A stretch of 36,531 bases of DNA from CAYLMG01 sp964464635 (GTDB taxonomy: Bacteria > Planctomycetota > Phycisphaerae > Sedimentisphaerales > Anaerobacaceae), in contig CAYXGT010000017.1 of assembly GCA_964464635.1 (NCBI GenBank), positions 1 through 36,531 on the forward strand. Direction: 5' to 3'. Position 1 is the stretch's first letter. The number at the start of each line of letters is the position of its first letter. A program made the translations under genes and the position numbers. Of the stretch, positions 17,329 through 25,412 are shown one piece after another. The notes beneath the pieces are model-generated. The model did not search any database. It had not been told where the DNA came from and saw only the letters and a program-made list of their open reading frames with translations.

Positions 17329-17344
17329 TGACAGCATGTTGTCA
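17329..17344. promoter_or_regulatory. 16-bp near-palindromic operator candidate upstream of the sensor operon
   Basis: TGACA (17329-17333) and TGTCA (17340-17344) are exact inverted arms with a central CATG, so only one base pair breaks the 16-bp symmetry. The left arm overlaps a TTGACA hexamer (17328-17333) that looks like a sigma-70 -35 box, but no matching -10 is found at normal spacing. It lies about 105 bp before the kinase ATG and is a plausible regulator binding site. Confidence 0.35.
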
Positions 17345-17449
17345 GGTTTTTGGTTTACTGTTTGATATTGGTGGAGAAAATACAGGCCTTTATATAGAAA
17401 TCATTTTGGATTAGGGAGGTAGAACAAGAGCTGTCAAGGGGGTGGTTAC

Positions 17450-19639
17450 ATGAATTACGATAATGTGGTTGTCGACAAGTCAGAGGTTATGGATAATAAA
17501 GACTGTGTCACAGGTTTTTTTGGTACGAGAAGATTGCTGCTTCTGCTCGTCCTGCCCTTAGCCGTTCTATTCATTTTCTGCGGCTGGTACACCCTCCATA
17601 TGTATGCAAAATTTAAGGTTACTGATAATCAATATCACAGGGTGATGGAGTTAAGCGGTTTTATCACACACTATGATGAAGTGTTGACTATGTCCGCAAG
17701 AATGGCGGCGGCAACGGGCGAACCTGAGTGGGAGCAGCATTACAGGTCGTTTGAACCTCAGTTGGATTCCTGTATTAAAGAAGTAATAGGTATTACTCCA
17801 AAAGATTTTATGACCCAGGCCGTTCGGCAGACTGATACTGCTAATATGAAGCTTGTTGCTATGGAGAATAAGGCCTTTGAAATGGTCAGAAGCGGCAACT
17901 TGAAAGCTGCCTGCGAGTTGCTCAGCAATCGGGAATATCAGCAGCAAAAGCGGATATACGGCAATGGCATCAGTCAGTTGGTTGCTGCTATGCAGGGGCA
18001 TATGGGAAGTGAGACTCATAAGTACCATATTGTTTTATTAATCACTGTCACTCTGTTGACTGTTTGCGCCTCATTTTTGCTGTTTAGCTTTGTTTTTGTA
18101 CTCCAGAAACATAAATTGGCTGAACAAAAAAAAGCCAGCGGGAAAATTGAAAGACAAAAAGAATTTCTTAATAACATCCTGGAGTCATTAACACATCCCT
18201 TATATGTTATCGATGCTGATGATTACACAATCAGGATAGCGAATTCGGCAGCGTGCCGGGAACGACTGGCTGAGGGCGTGAAATGTCATATGCTTTCTCA
18301 TAAACAAAACAAGCCTTGTACAGGTCCTGACCATGTTTGCGTACTTGAGGAAATAAAAAGAACAGGTAAACCGGTTGTTGTTGAGCATATGCATTATGAC
18401 GAAAATAAGAACGCACGATATGTCGAGGTTAATGGTTTTCCGGTTTTTACTAAGGACGGCAAAATTTCTGAGATAATTGAATATTGTCTGGATATTACCG
18501 AGAAGAAGCGAATCGAATCGGACCTTAAGGAGACTAAGGAGCGGGCTGAGTTGATATTCAAGCTTGTTCCCAGCAGTGTTTTCACCGTTGATAGAGATAA
18601 TATTATTACAAGTGTTAATGAAAGATTATGTCAGGTGACAGGTTTTACTCCTGAAGAGATAGTTGGAAAACCCTGTTCTGAATTTGCTCTTGAGCCTTGC
18701 TGTGTAAAGTGTGGTCTTTATGCTCAGGATGTTGACAAGCCTGTTATTGGTAAGGAGTGTAAAATCCAGACTAAAGATGGACGCATAATTACTATATCAA
18801 AGAATGTTGATTTTATTAAGGATTCTTATGGTAATATTATTGGCGGCATAGAGTCCTTCGAAGATATTACGGCAACCAAACGAATCGAGCAAAGACAGGA
18901 AAAGCTTGTTGAAGAGCTTGAAAGTGTTAACCATGAGCTTAAAGATTTTGCGTACATAATATCTCACGACTTAAAAGCGCCCCTTCGTGGTATTACCACC
19001 CTGGCTGACTGGATATCGAGTGATTATGGAGACAAGCTCGATGACCAGGGTAAAGAGCAGTTGCGGCTGCTTAAAGAGAGAGTCAGCAGAATGCATAATA
19101 TGATTGAGGGTGTGCTGCAGTACTCAAGGGTGGGACGAATAAAAGAGGAGAAAGTCCCCGTCGATTTGAATATTTTAATGGGAGAGGTCATTGATACGAT
19201 TGGCCCGGGGGAGAATATTGAGGTTGTCGTCGAGAACGAGTTGCCTGTCGTGAATTTGGGGCCTATTCGTATAAAACAGATTTTTCAGAACTTACTGGGT
19301 AATGCTGTTAAATATATTGAAAAGCCCGAGGGGTGGATAAGAATTGGCTGTGTCGCGGATGGAGATTTCTGGAAGTTTAGTGTTGCTGATAATGGACGCG
19401 GTATCGAAGAGAGGAATTTTGAAAGAATTTTCAAGATATTCCAGTCTTTAGCACCCCAGGAAAGTTATGAAAGTACCGGTGTTGGTCTGACGGTTGTTAA
19501 GAAAATAGTAGAGCTGTATGGTGGCAAAATTTGGCTGGAGTCGGAATTGACTAAGGGAACAACTTTCTTTTTTACTTTGCCAAAAGAGCAGATAGGAGTC
19601 GAAGCCAATGAGAGGCTTGAGGCCGATATTGTTGGTTGA
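17450..19639 (+). CDS. Membrane sensor histidine kinase with two PAS domains
   Basis: A 729-residue kinase. TM1 (about 29-50) and TM2 (about 192-218) enclose a mainly helical extracytoplasmic domain of about 140 residues. PAS1 (about 240-352) and PAS2 (about 365-478) follow, each with a cysteine group: Cys280, 290, 297 and Cys409, 417, 418, 421. The HisKA motif IISHDLKAPLRG gives phospho-acceptor His506. The ATPase domain shows the N box (FQNLLGNAVKYI), G1 (VADNGRGI) and G2 (STGVGLTVV). The HisKA is of the type found in phytochrome-like kinases that pair with Rcp1-type receivers, matching the next gene. GGGGGTGG lies just before the ATG. It overlaps the receiver gene by 32 bp. It probably senses an envelope signal and passes phosphate to the receiver. 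Confidence 0.92.
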   Translation: MNYDNVVVDKSEVMDNKDCVTGFFGTRRLLLLLVLPLAVLFIFCGWYTLHMYAKFKVTDNQYHRVMELSGFITHYDEVLTMSARMAAATGEPEWEQHYRSFEPQLDSCIKEVIGITPKDFMTQAVRQTDTANMKLVAMENKAFEMVRSGNLKAACELLSNREYQQQKRIYGNGISQLVAAMQGHMGSETHKYHIVLLITVTLLTVCASFLLFSFVFVLQKHKLAEQKKASGKIERQKEFLNNILESLTHPLYVIDADDYTIRIANSAACRERLAEGVKCHMLSHKQNKPCTGPDHVCVLEEIKRTGKPVVVEHMHYDENKNARYVEVNGFPVFTKDGKISEIIEYCLDITEKKRIESDLKETKERAELIFKLVPSSVFTVDRDNIITSVNERLCQVTGFTPEEIVGKPCSEFALEPCCVKCGLYAQDVDKPVIGKECKIQTKDGRIITISKNVDFIKDSYGNIIGGIESFEDITATKRIEQRQEKLVEELESVNHELKDFAYIISHDLKAPLRGITTLADWISSDYGDKLDDQGKEQLRLLKERVSRMHNMIEGVLQYSRVGRIKEEKVPVDLNILMGEVIDTIGPGENIEVVVENELPVVNLGPIRIKQIFQNLLGNAVKYIEKPEGWIRIGCVADGDFWKFSVADNGRGIEERNFERIFKIFQSLAPQESYESTGVGLTVVKKIVELYGGKIWLESELTKGTTFFFTLPKEQIGVEANERLEADIVG

Positions 19640-20027
19640 GGATGATAGTGTGGATACAATGACCGTTGAGAGAGCTCTCAAGGACAGGCGGATTCCCAAT
19701 CCTCTGATTCATCCACGGGACGGCAGAGAGGCTATTCAATATTTAAATGATGTCCAAAATAAGAAGCCGTGTATCATTTTTCTCGACTTGAATATGAGAG
19801 ATGTTAACGGCTTTGAATTTCTGCAGAGTATAAAGGCGGATAGCAGGCTGAAAAGAATTCCAGTTGTGGTTATAACGATATCTAAGAATATTGAGGATGT
19901 ATCAAAGTGTTTTGAACTTGGTGCAGTCGGATATGTCATAAAGCCCCAGGATTACAAAGAGTTTGTGCAGATGATAGGAACAATTGACAAGTATTGGACT
20001 TTAAGTAAATCGCCAAATGAGTGCTGA
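19608..20027 (+). CDS. Stand-alone response regulator receiver (Rcp1-like)
   Basis: A 139-residue single CheY-like domain without an output domain. The acidic pair Asp12-Asp13, phospho-acceptor Asp60 (IIFLDLNM), Thr90 (VITIS) and Lys112 (VIKPQD) are all present, so it should be phosphorylated normally. The spaced LNMRDVNGFEFL segment is typical of Rcp1-type receivers that serve phytochrome-like kinases. The start lies 32 bp inside the kinase gene and the stop lies 11 bp inside the following gene, so the three genes form one tightly coupled unit. It likely shuttles phosphate between the two kinases or acts by protein-protein contact. Confidence 0.92.
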   Translation: MRGLRPILLVEDDSVDTMTVERALKDRRIPNPLIHPRDGREAIQYLNDVQNKKPCIIFLDLNMRDVNGFEFLQSIKADSRLKRIPVVVITISKNIEDVSKCFELGAVGYVIKPQDYKEFVQMIGTIDKYWTLSKSPNEC

Positions 20028-21573
20028 TATCACAGACAAATCCAGATACAGAGTTTTGCTCATCGAGGACGATGAGGTTGACCGGATGGTCTTTGAGGCA
20101 GCGGTTCGAAAAAACAGCCTGCCTTATGATTATAAATTGGCCAGCTCGGTTTCAGAGGCGAGTGAAGTATTGGAGCGGGAAAGGTTTGATATTGTCATCG
20201 TTGACTATCGGCTGGGTGACGGCACGGCTTTTGATGTTTTCGGTATTCTGGAAGATACACCTACAATATTTACAACCGGCGCCGGTGATGAAGAGACCGC
20301 TATCAAGGCTATGAAGGCAGGTGCCTATGATTACCTCGTTAAGGACCCGAAACGTAATTATCTTAGGGTTTTACCGGGGGTAATAAAAAATGCCATCAAC
20401 AATAAAGCAAATGAAGATGCACTTAAAAAATATCACGAAAATCTCGAAAGACTTGTAAAGGAAAGGACTGAACAGCTCGCCGAGGAAAAAGAGCTGTTGT
20501 CAGTGACTCTTTCAAGTATGAGCGACGGAGTCATTGCTGTTGACGTTGATAAGCGAATCATTTTATTTAACAGGATTGCCGAGCATCTCACAGGATGGAG
20601 CTTTGCCGAAGTACACGAAAGAGGGGTCGATGAGTTTTTTAGAATTGTCAGAGAAAATACGGAAGAGACCGTTGAAGATTTTGTTCACAGAGCACTCGAA
20701 TCCGGCCAGATGCAGACAGGAACTGATGAGGACTGTCTTGTTGCTAAAAACGGAAGTTTACATCCCGTATCAGCCGGTGCTTCTCCCCTTCGCAGAAACA
20801 ATGGAGCAATAGTTGGTGTTGTGATAGTAATGCGGGACGTTACGAAGGAACGCGAAATTGACCAGATGAAAGAGAATTTTATCTCTTCTGTCTCACACGA
20901 GCTGCGGACTCCTTTGACTTCGATAAAGGCATATACTGAAACAATCCTGTCCAGCCCTGATATGAATCGCGAAACTCAAGAGGAGTGTCTGCATGTGATT
21001 GAAAAGGAGACGGAGCGGCTGAAAGCTCTGATAGAGAGTATTCTTGAAATATCAAGTATTGAGGCCGGTACTTTTCAAATCGTTCGCAAGGATGTGGATT
21101 TCCGGAATGTTATCAATCGAGTTCTTTCGGTCCTAAAACCGCTGGCGAAAAAAGGAAAAATAGAGCTACGATGTGATATCTCTGAAGAACTTGAAATTTT
21201 GCAGGGTGACGAAAGTAAAATTGAGTCGGTGATAACGAACCTTGTAAATAATGCCATAAAATTCACACCAGAAAATGGCAGTATTTCTGTTTCTGCTCAA
21301 TGTCGTGAGAGTGAGCTGTTTTTCTCTGTAAGTGATACCGGAGTAGGAATACCAAAGGAATCGCTTCCGAAGATATTTGGCCGGTTTTACAGGGTCTATC
21401 GTGAGGGAGAGCAGGTACAGGGTACAGGGTTGGGACTGGCCATTGTTAAGGAAATTGTTCAGATGCATGGGGGCAGAATCGAGGTGGAAAGCGAAGTCGG
21501 CAAGGGAACAACATTTACTGTTGTTTTGCCTTTGGTCGGTCAGATACAGCCGCATACCCAGAAAGTTGGTTGA
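20017..21573 (+). CDS. Receiver-PAS-histidine kinase (hybrid-type, soluble)
   Basis: A 518-residue protein: an N-terminal receiver (about 10-130; Asp18-Asp19, phospho-acceptor Asp63, Lys108 region YLVKD), a coiled coil (about 140-165), one PAS domain (about 165-285), a HisKA domain with His294 in SVSHELRTPL, and an HATPase domain with N box (VITNLVNNAIKF), G1 (VSDTGVGIP) and G2 (GTGLGLAIV). No membrane segments are seen. The receiver precedes the kinase, the reverse of common hybrid kinases, so the receiver probably controls the attached kinase in response to the upstream partner. It overlaps the Rcp1-like gene by 11 bp. Its output partner is not in the window, because no DNA-binding or cyclic-di-GMP domain follows. 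The downstream ABC gene begins about 200 bp later. Confidence 0.92.
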   Translation: MSADITDKSRYRVLLIEDDEVDRMVFEAAVRKNSLPYDYKLASSVSEASEVLERERFDIVIVDYRLGDGTAFDVFGILEDTPTIFTTGAGDEETAIKAMKAGAYDYLVKDPKRNYLRVLPGVIKNAINNKANEDALKKYHENLERLVKERTEQLAEEKELLSVTLSSMSDGVIAVDVDKRIILFNRIAEHLTGWSFAEVHERGVDEFFRIVRENTEETVEDFVHRALESGQMQTGTDEDCLVAKNGSLHPVSAGASPLRRNNGAIVGVVIVMRDVTKEREIDQMKENFISSVSHELRTPLTSIKAYTETILSSPDMNRETQEECLHVIEKETERLKALIESILEISSIEAGTFQIVRKDVDFRNVINRVLSVLKPLAKKGKIELRCDISEELEILQGDESKIESVITNLVNNAIKFTPENGSISVSAQCRESELFFSVSDTGVGIPKESLPKIFGRFYRVYREGEQVQGTGLGLAIVKEIVQMHGGRIEVESEVGKGTTFTVVLPLVGQIQPHTQKVG

Positions 21574-21781
21574 AACTCGAATAATTTTTTCATTCCATAT
21601 TTTTCAATAATTCAACGATAAGAAAGACTTTTTCCAAATTCTTTCATAGAAGTTCAGGCTTTTTTCACAAAAAGGTTCACCGAAGAAAATCATAAACGGT
21701 TAGAGGCAACTTTAAGCTTGACCGCTTGAATGCGGTTCGCTATTGTTATTCTTCGTCCTTATAAATAAGAGGAGTTGTTTT

Positions 21782-23926
21782 ATGAATTCTTTTGGGCGTG
21801 TATTTAAATATATTCTGCCTCAATGGCCGAGGCTTATTTTTGTATTCTTAAGCGCTTTTATTATAGCTTTCCTGGTCTCTTTGAGTTTGGCAACGTTGGT
21901 GCCGTTTTTGAAGGTGCTGATGGGCGAGGAGGGTCTGCACGGCTGGGTTGATAGAAAAGTGTGCGATTGGCGCTATGGAATTGATTTCTATGTGCCTGAG
22001 ACGACAGATTTTACAGAAAACGGAGATACAGGTATTTCTTATTATCTGCTTGTCAGGGGAGCGGATAATAAAAGCCTCGCTCGGACGGCCGGTTTGAAAA
22101 AAGAAGATAAAATCGTTGGCGCTGGCGATTGGATTATAGATGAGAAAATTGATAAGGTTCCGAGAAGTAAACTGCTTGAAGAGCTGGCTACCACTGATAA
22201 TAAGACTATTGCTGTTCAGGTTAAAAGGCGCAATGAAGAAGGAATGGAGGTTATCAAGGAGCTTGAGATTGCTGTTCCTGAAAAGACTTTAGGCATAAAG
22301 CTTGCTCAATCTCTTGTTGGTTTTATTAAAAGAGATCAGAGCAAAAAGGAAAAGTTGGCTGTTGTCGTTCGTATAATTATAGCTTTGATAATTGTTACTA
22401 TTATAAGATGCCTGGCAACCTTTTATCAGAAATACATCGGCGAGAAAGTCGTTCAGATTGCAAATGCGCATCTGCGTGAAGATGTGATATTGCATGTAAT
22501 GAATATGCCCTTTGGTTACTTCTCACGCTGGGGAACGAGTGATACTGTCAGCAGAATTATCAGGGACATAGGGCAAACTGCTGAAGGTGCGAAGTTGTTC
22601 TTGGGCAAAGCTCTGCGTGAGCCTATGGTTACGCTGTGGACATTGGTTCTTGCCTTCCTTATCAGCTATAAGCTCACGTTGATATTTCTCGCGATGGGAC
22701 CTGTGGTAATCTGTATCGGAGTTCTGCTTGGCAAAAAAATAAGAAAGGCCACGAAAAGGTCGCTGGTTATTTCAGCACAGATGCTCGGCAAGCTTGAGGA
22801 TATTGTCGGGGCCCTGCGGGTTATCAAGGTCTATAATCAGCAGACCAATGAGCAGGCCTCCTATAAGCAGGTCAACAGTAAGTATCTTAAAAGACTGTTG
22901 AGGGTAACAAAAGTCGATGTCTCTACCGGGCCTATCCTTGAGGTGCTCGGCATGTTCGCAGGCTCAGCAGCTCTGTTGGTCGGAGTGAATTGGGTGGTTA
23001 ATGCCAATATGCAGGCGAGCTCGTTTTTTTCACTTTTAATAGCGCTTGGAATGGCTGCTGAATCGATGAGAAAAAGCAGCGATATCTGGAATAAAATTCA
23101 AATGTCCAATGCAGCAGCAGAACGCGTCTTTACTCTTCTCGATGAGCCTGGGGAACAGGAAAAGCCTGGTGCGGTAGAGCTTGCACCGCTCAAAAGAGAA
23201 ATTGAATTTAGGGATGTGGTCTTTACATATCCTGGTTCGGATAGGCCTGTACTGAATAAGATTAATCTTAAGGTTCAGGCCGGCCATAATATTGCCATTG
23301 TCGGGCCAAACGGCTCGGGAAAGACTACTCTTGCCAACCTTATACCAAGGTTTTATGAGCCGGACAGCGGAAAGGTTCTTATAGATGGAACGGATATTCA
23401 GGATGCAACTCTGCATAGTTTGCGAGACCAGATTGGAATGGTTACACAGGAAGTGGTGACATTTAACGATACCATAGCTGCTAATATCGCTTATGGAAAG
23501 CCCAATGCGACGAGAGAGGAAACAATAGAGGCTGCAAAAAGAGCTTATGCACATGAATTCATCGCTCCTTTGCCGGATGCTTATGATACGGTAATCGGTG
23601 AGCACGGCTCGGGACTCAGCGGGGGACAGCTGCAAAGAGTTGTTATCGCAAGAGCTATTTTGAAAAATCCCACAATCCTGATTTTTGACGAGGCTACAAG
23701 CCAGGTCGATGCCGACAGCGAGGCTAAAATCCACAATGCGATTGAAAAAATTATGCAGCACAGAACAAGTTTTGTTATCGCGCATAGATTCAGTACCGTT
23801 ATTACAGCTGATTTGATAGTCGTGATGGACAATGGGCAGATTATTGCGCAGGGCCAGCACGAAGAGCTGATTAAGACCTGTACATTATATCGCAGTTTAT
23901 ATGAAACACAGCTTGTGGCTTCTTAG
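21782..23926 (+). CDS. MsbA-like ABC exporter (fused permease-ATPase) with a PDZ-like extracytoplasmic insertion
   Basis: A 714-residue half-transporter. The ATPase domain has Walker A GPNGSGKTT (508-516), a Q loop at Gln556, signature LSGGQLQRV (612-620), Walker B ILIFDEATS (632-640) and H-loop His668. The membrane domain resembles MsbA/lipid exporters (FGYFSRWGTSDTVSRI, GALRVIKVYNQQ). Unusually, about 150 residues separate TM1 (18-42) from TM2 (193-213). Within them, residues about 85-167 read like a PDZ domain (SLARTAGLKKEDKIVGAGDW, then an EELATTDNKTIAVQVKRR strand-helix pattern). The start is taken at ATG 21782, which has GAGGAG seven bases upstream; an upstream in-frame start at 21743 lacks one. 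It is followed 88 bp later by the tandem kinase gene. A lipid or lipid-linked glycan substrate is likely but unproven. Confidence 0.9.
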   Translation: MNSFGRVFKYILPQWPRLIFVFLSAFIIAFLVSLSLATLVPFLKVLMGEEGLHGWVDRKVCDWRYGIDFYVPETTDFTENGDTGISYYLLVRGADNKSLARTAGLKKEDKIVGAGDWIIDEKIDKVPRSKLLEELATTDNKTIAVQVKRRNEEGMEVIKELEIAVPEKTLGIKLAQSLVGFIKRDQSKKEKLAVVVRIIIALIIVTIIRCLATFYQKYIGEKVVQIANAHLREDVILHVMNMPFGYFSRWGTSDTVSRIIRDIGQTAEGAKLFLGKALREPMVTLWTLVLAFLISYKLTLIFLAMGPVVICIGVLLGKKIRKATKRSLVISAQMLGKLEDIVGALRVIKVYNQQTNEQASYKQVNSKYLKRLLRVTKVDVSTGPILEVLGMFAGSAALLVGVNWVVNANMQASSFFSLLIALGMAAESMRKSSDIWNKIQMSNAAAERVFTLLDEPGEQEKPGAVELAPLKREIEFRDVVFTYPGSDRPVLNKINLKVQAGHNIAIVGPNGSGKTTLANLIPRFYEPDSGKVLIDGTDIQDATLHSLRDQIGMVTQEVVTFNDTIAANIAYGKPNATREETIEAAKRAYAHEFIAPLPDAYDTVIGEHGSGLSGGQLQRVVIARAILKNPTILIFDEATSQVDADSEAKIHNAIEKIMQHRTSFVIAHRFSTVITADLIVVMDNGQIIAQGQHEELIKTCTLYRSLYETQLVAS

Positions 23927-24014
23927 ATAAAAAAATAAAAATCATAATCGACGCCGGCTTGATGTTTATGGCATTGATTGTCACGGTTATTATTAATTGC
24001 CTGGACAGTATCAT

Positions 24015-25409
24015 ATGGCTGAGCTTCCAATCAATCTAAAAATTGAAAACAGTTTGAATCCTGAGAAGCTGGAATCTGTTGAGTGTCGTTCTCTTTTGCG
24101 GAATGTACCGGGTAACAGGCAAATTTATGATGGCCGATGGAACGACAAGGCGGTCATTGTAAAAATCTTTTCGAAAAAATTTTTCGCACACCATCATCTT
24201 AAAAGAGAGTGGCAGGGATTAAACTTTTTGCATAAAGGCCGGTTGAATGCACCGGAACCTTTGTTTTTTGGACGGACAACAGACCGAAGATGGGCGATTG
24301 TAACCGGTAAAATAGCAGATTCTTCTACGGCTCTTGAGGTTTTTAACAGTGCCGAAGACGACCGGGACAGATTCAGGATTCTTGTTCTTGTTTGCAAAGA
24401 GCTGGCAAAGCAAAACAGCAAAGGCGTTTTGCAGAAAGACTTGCATCTGGGCAACTTTCTTGTTTCAAAAGATACTGTTTATGCGCTGGACCCTGCCCGT
24501 ATGAAGTTTTTTCATCAGCCTCTATGCAGGTCAAAAAGCATCTCTCAATTGGCACTGTTTAGCTGCTATTTATCCGATTATGACATTGAATTGTTTGGTA
24601 AGCTGTGCAAGGAGTATTTTGACGCGCGGGACTGGCGATTTGACCAGACTCAAAAGGCTTTGGTATTAAAAAGCAGAGACCGGCGTAGAAAAAAACAAAT
24701 AAGAAAAGGCCTGGAAAAGTGCATGCGAACAAGTAAAAGAACAGTGAAAAGCGGGGGCCGGCGATATTCTGCTGTTTTTGACAGGAACTTCATCGAATCC
24801 GCAAATCCAATTGACTTTATAAGCAAAATTGATTCTTTGATGGATGCAGGCCGGATTCTCAAAAACGGTAATACCAGCTATGTCTGTTGCATAAACTTCA
24901 ATGGAAAAGATATTGTCGTCAAGCGCTACAATCATAAAGGTTTTGTTCATTCCCTGCGCCATACGATAATGGGCTCTCGTGCCCGTCGCAATTGGCTTTA
25001 CGGACATCGTCTCGGAATGTTGAACATCCCGACACCGAAACCGCTTGCCTTCATCGAGCAGAAGAAAGGAGTGCTTGTATGGAAGTCTTACATTGTTACT
25101 GAGTACGTCGATGGTAAAAAACTTTACGATTTTCTAAAGGAAGACCAGCCGGAACAGCAGAAGTCATTATTTATAAAAGAGCGGCTGGAAACGCTGATGA
25201 AAAAGCTTTCAAAATATCGCATTACACACGGCGATTTGAAGCACACTAATATCCTGGTTACAAAAGATGACGTTGTTCTGACCGACCTTGATTCCTTGAA
25301 ATTTCATAGATTTGGATTCTGCTATAAGATAAGACAGTCGAAAGATATTAAACGTCTCAGGCAGGGTGGTCAAATGGACAGTTTTCTTGCTGGTAGTGAT
25401 TTCGGCTGA
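24015..25409 (+). CDS. Tandem WaaP/Kdo-kinase-like protein (two lipopolysaccharide kinase domains)
   Basis: A protein of about 464 residues from ATG 24015; an upstream in-frame TTG at 23997 would add six. Two protein-kinase-like folds of the LPS core kinase type follow each other. Domain 1 has a beta-3 lysine at Lys50 (VIVKIF), catalytic loop QKDLHLGN with Asp142 and metal-binding ALDPAR with Asp159. Domain 2 has Lys303 (IVVKRYNHKG), HGDLKHTN with Asp407 and LTDLDSLKF with Asp424. Both look catalytically complete, although domain 1 has Lys instead of Gly before Asp142. The family phosphorylates heptose or Kdo of LPS core at the cytoplasmic membrane face. Following an MsbA-like exporter, it fits a lipid A-core modification and export pair. 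The stop lies 3 bp from the convergent GT4 stop. Confidence 0.82.
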   Translation: MAELPINLKIENSLNPEKLESVECRSLLRNVPGNRQIYDGRWNDKAVIVKIFSKKFFAHHHLKREWQGLNFLHKGRLNAPEPLFFGRTTDRRWAIVTGKIADSSTALEVFNSAEDDRDRFRILVLVCKELAKQNSKGVLQKDLHLGNFLVSKDTVYALDPARMKFFHQPLCRSKSISQLALFSCYLSDYDIELFGKLCKEYFDARDWRFDQTQKALVLKSRDRRRKKQIRKGLEKCMRTSKRTVKSGGRRYSAVFDRNFIESANPIDFISKIDSLMDAGRILKNGNTSYVCCINFNGKDIVVKRYNHKGFVHSLRHTIMGSRARRNWLYGHRLGMLNIPTPKPLAFIEQKKGVLVWKSYIVTEYVDGKKLYDFLKEDQPEQQKSLFIKERLETLMKKLSKYRITHGDLKHTNILVTKDDVVLTDLDSLKFHRFGFCYKIRQSKDIKRLRQGGQMDSFLAGSDFG

Positions 25410-25412
25410 TTC

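Larger units (their letters stand above)
16386..17449. other. Long divergent intergenic region between polysaccharide operon and sensor operon
   Basis: This 1064-bp stretch has no convincing gene. The longest minus-strand open frame (16904-17101, 65 codons) has no ribosome-binding site or recognisable protein and contains a palindrome, so it is not called. The stretch is AT-rich and carries the promoter candidate at 16693-16701 and inverted repeats at 16988-17008, 17134-17151 and 17329-17344. It presumably holds the promoters and operators for both divergent operons. I found no JUMPstart/ops element, no clear sigma-54 -24/-12 pair and no recognisable c-di-GMP riboswitch. Confidence 0.7.

Noticed and set aside
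17328..17369. Sigma-70 promoter starting at the TTGACA hexamer
   Set aside because: No acceptable -10 within 15-19 bases; the hexamer is better explained as part of the palindrome.
16386..17449. JUMPstart/ops element, sigma-54 promoter or c-di-GMP riboswitch in the divergent region
   Set aside because: I looked for GGCGGTAG, a TGGC-TGC pair at -24/-12 spacing and the riboswitch core and found none on either strand.
21721..21736. ACCGC/GCGGT hairpin as a terminator between the phosphorelay and the ABC gene
   Set aside because: Only five base pairs and no T-tract follows; it could equally lie in the ABC leader. Not called.
21743..21781. Upstream start for the ABC exporter adding 13 residues
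   Set aside because: The added residues are not helix-compatible with the family, and GAGGAG is correctly spaced only for the ATG at 21782.
23036..23860. Long minus-strand open frame (274 codons) opposite the ABC exporter gene
   Set aside because: It is antisense to a clearly conserved ATPase domain, has a cysteine- and serine-rich low-sense composition and no recognisable protein.
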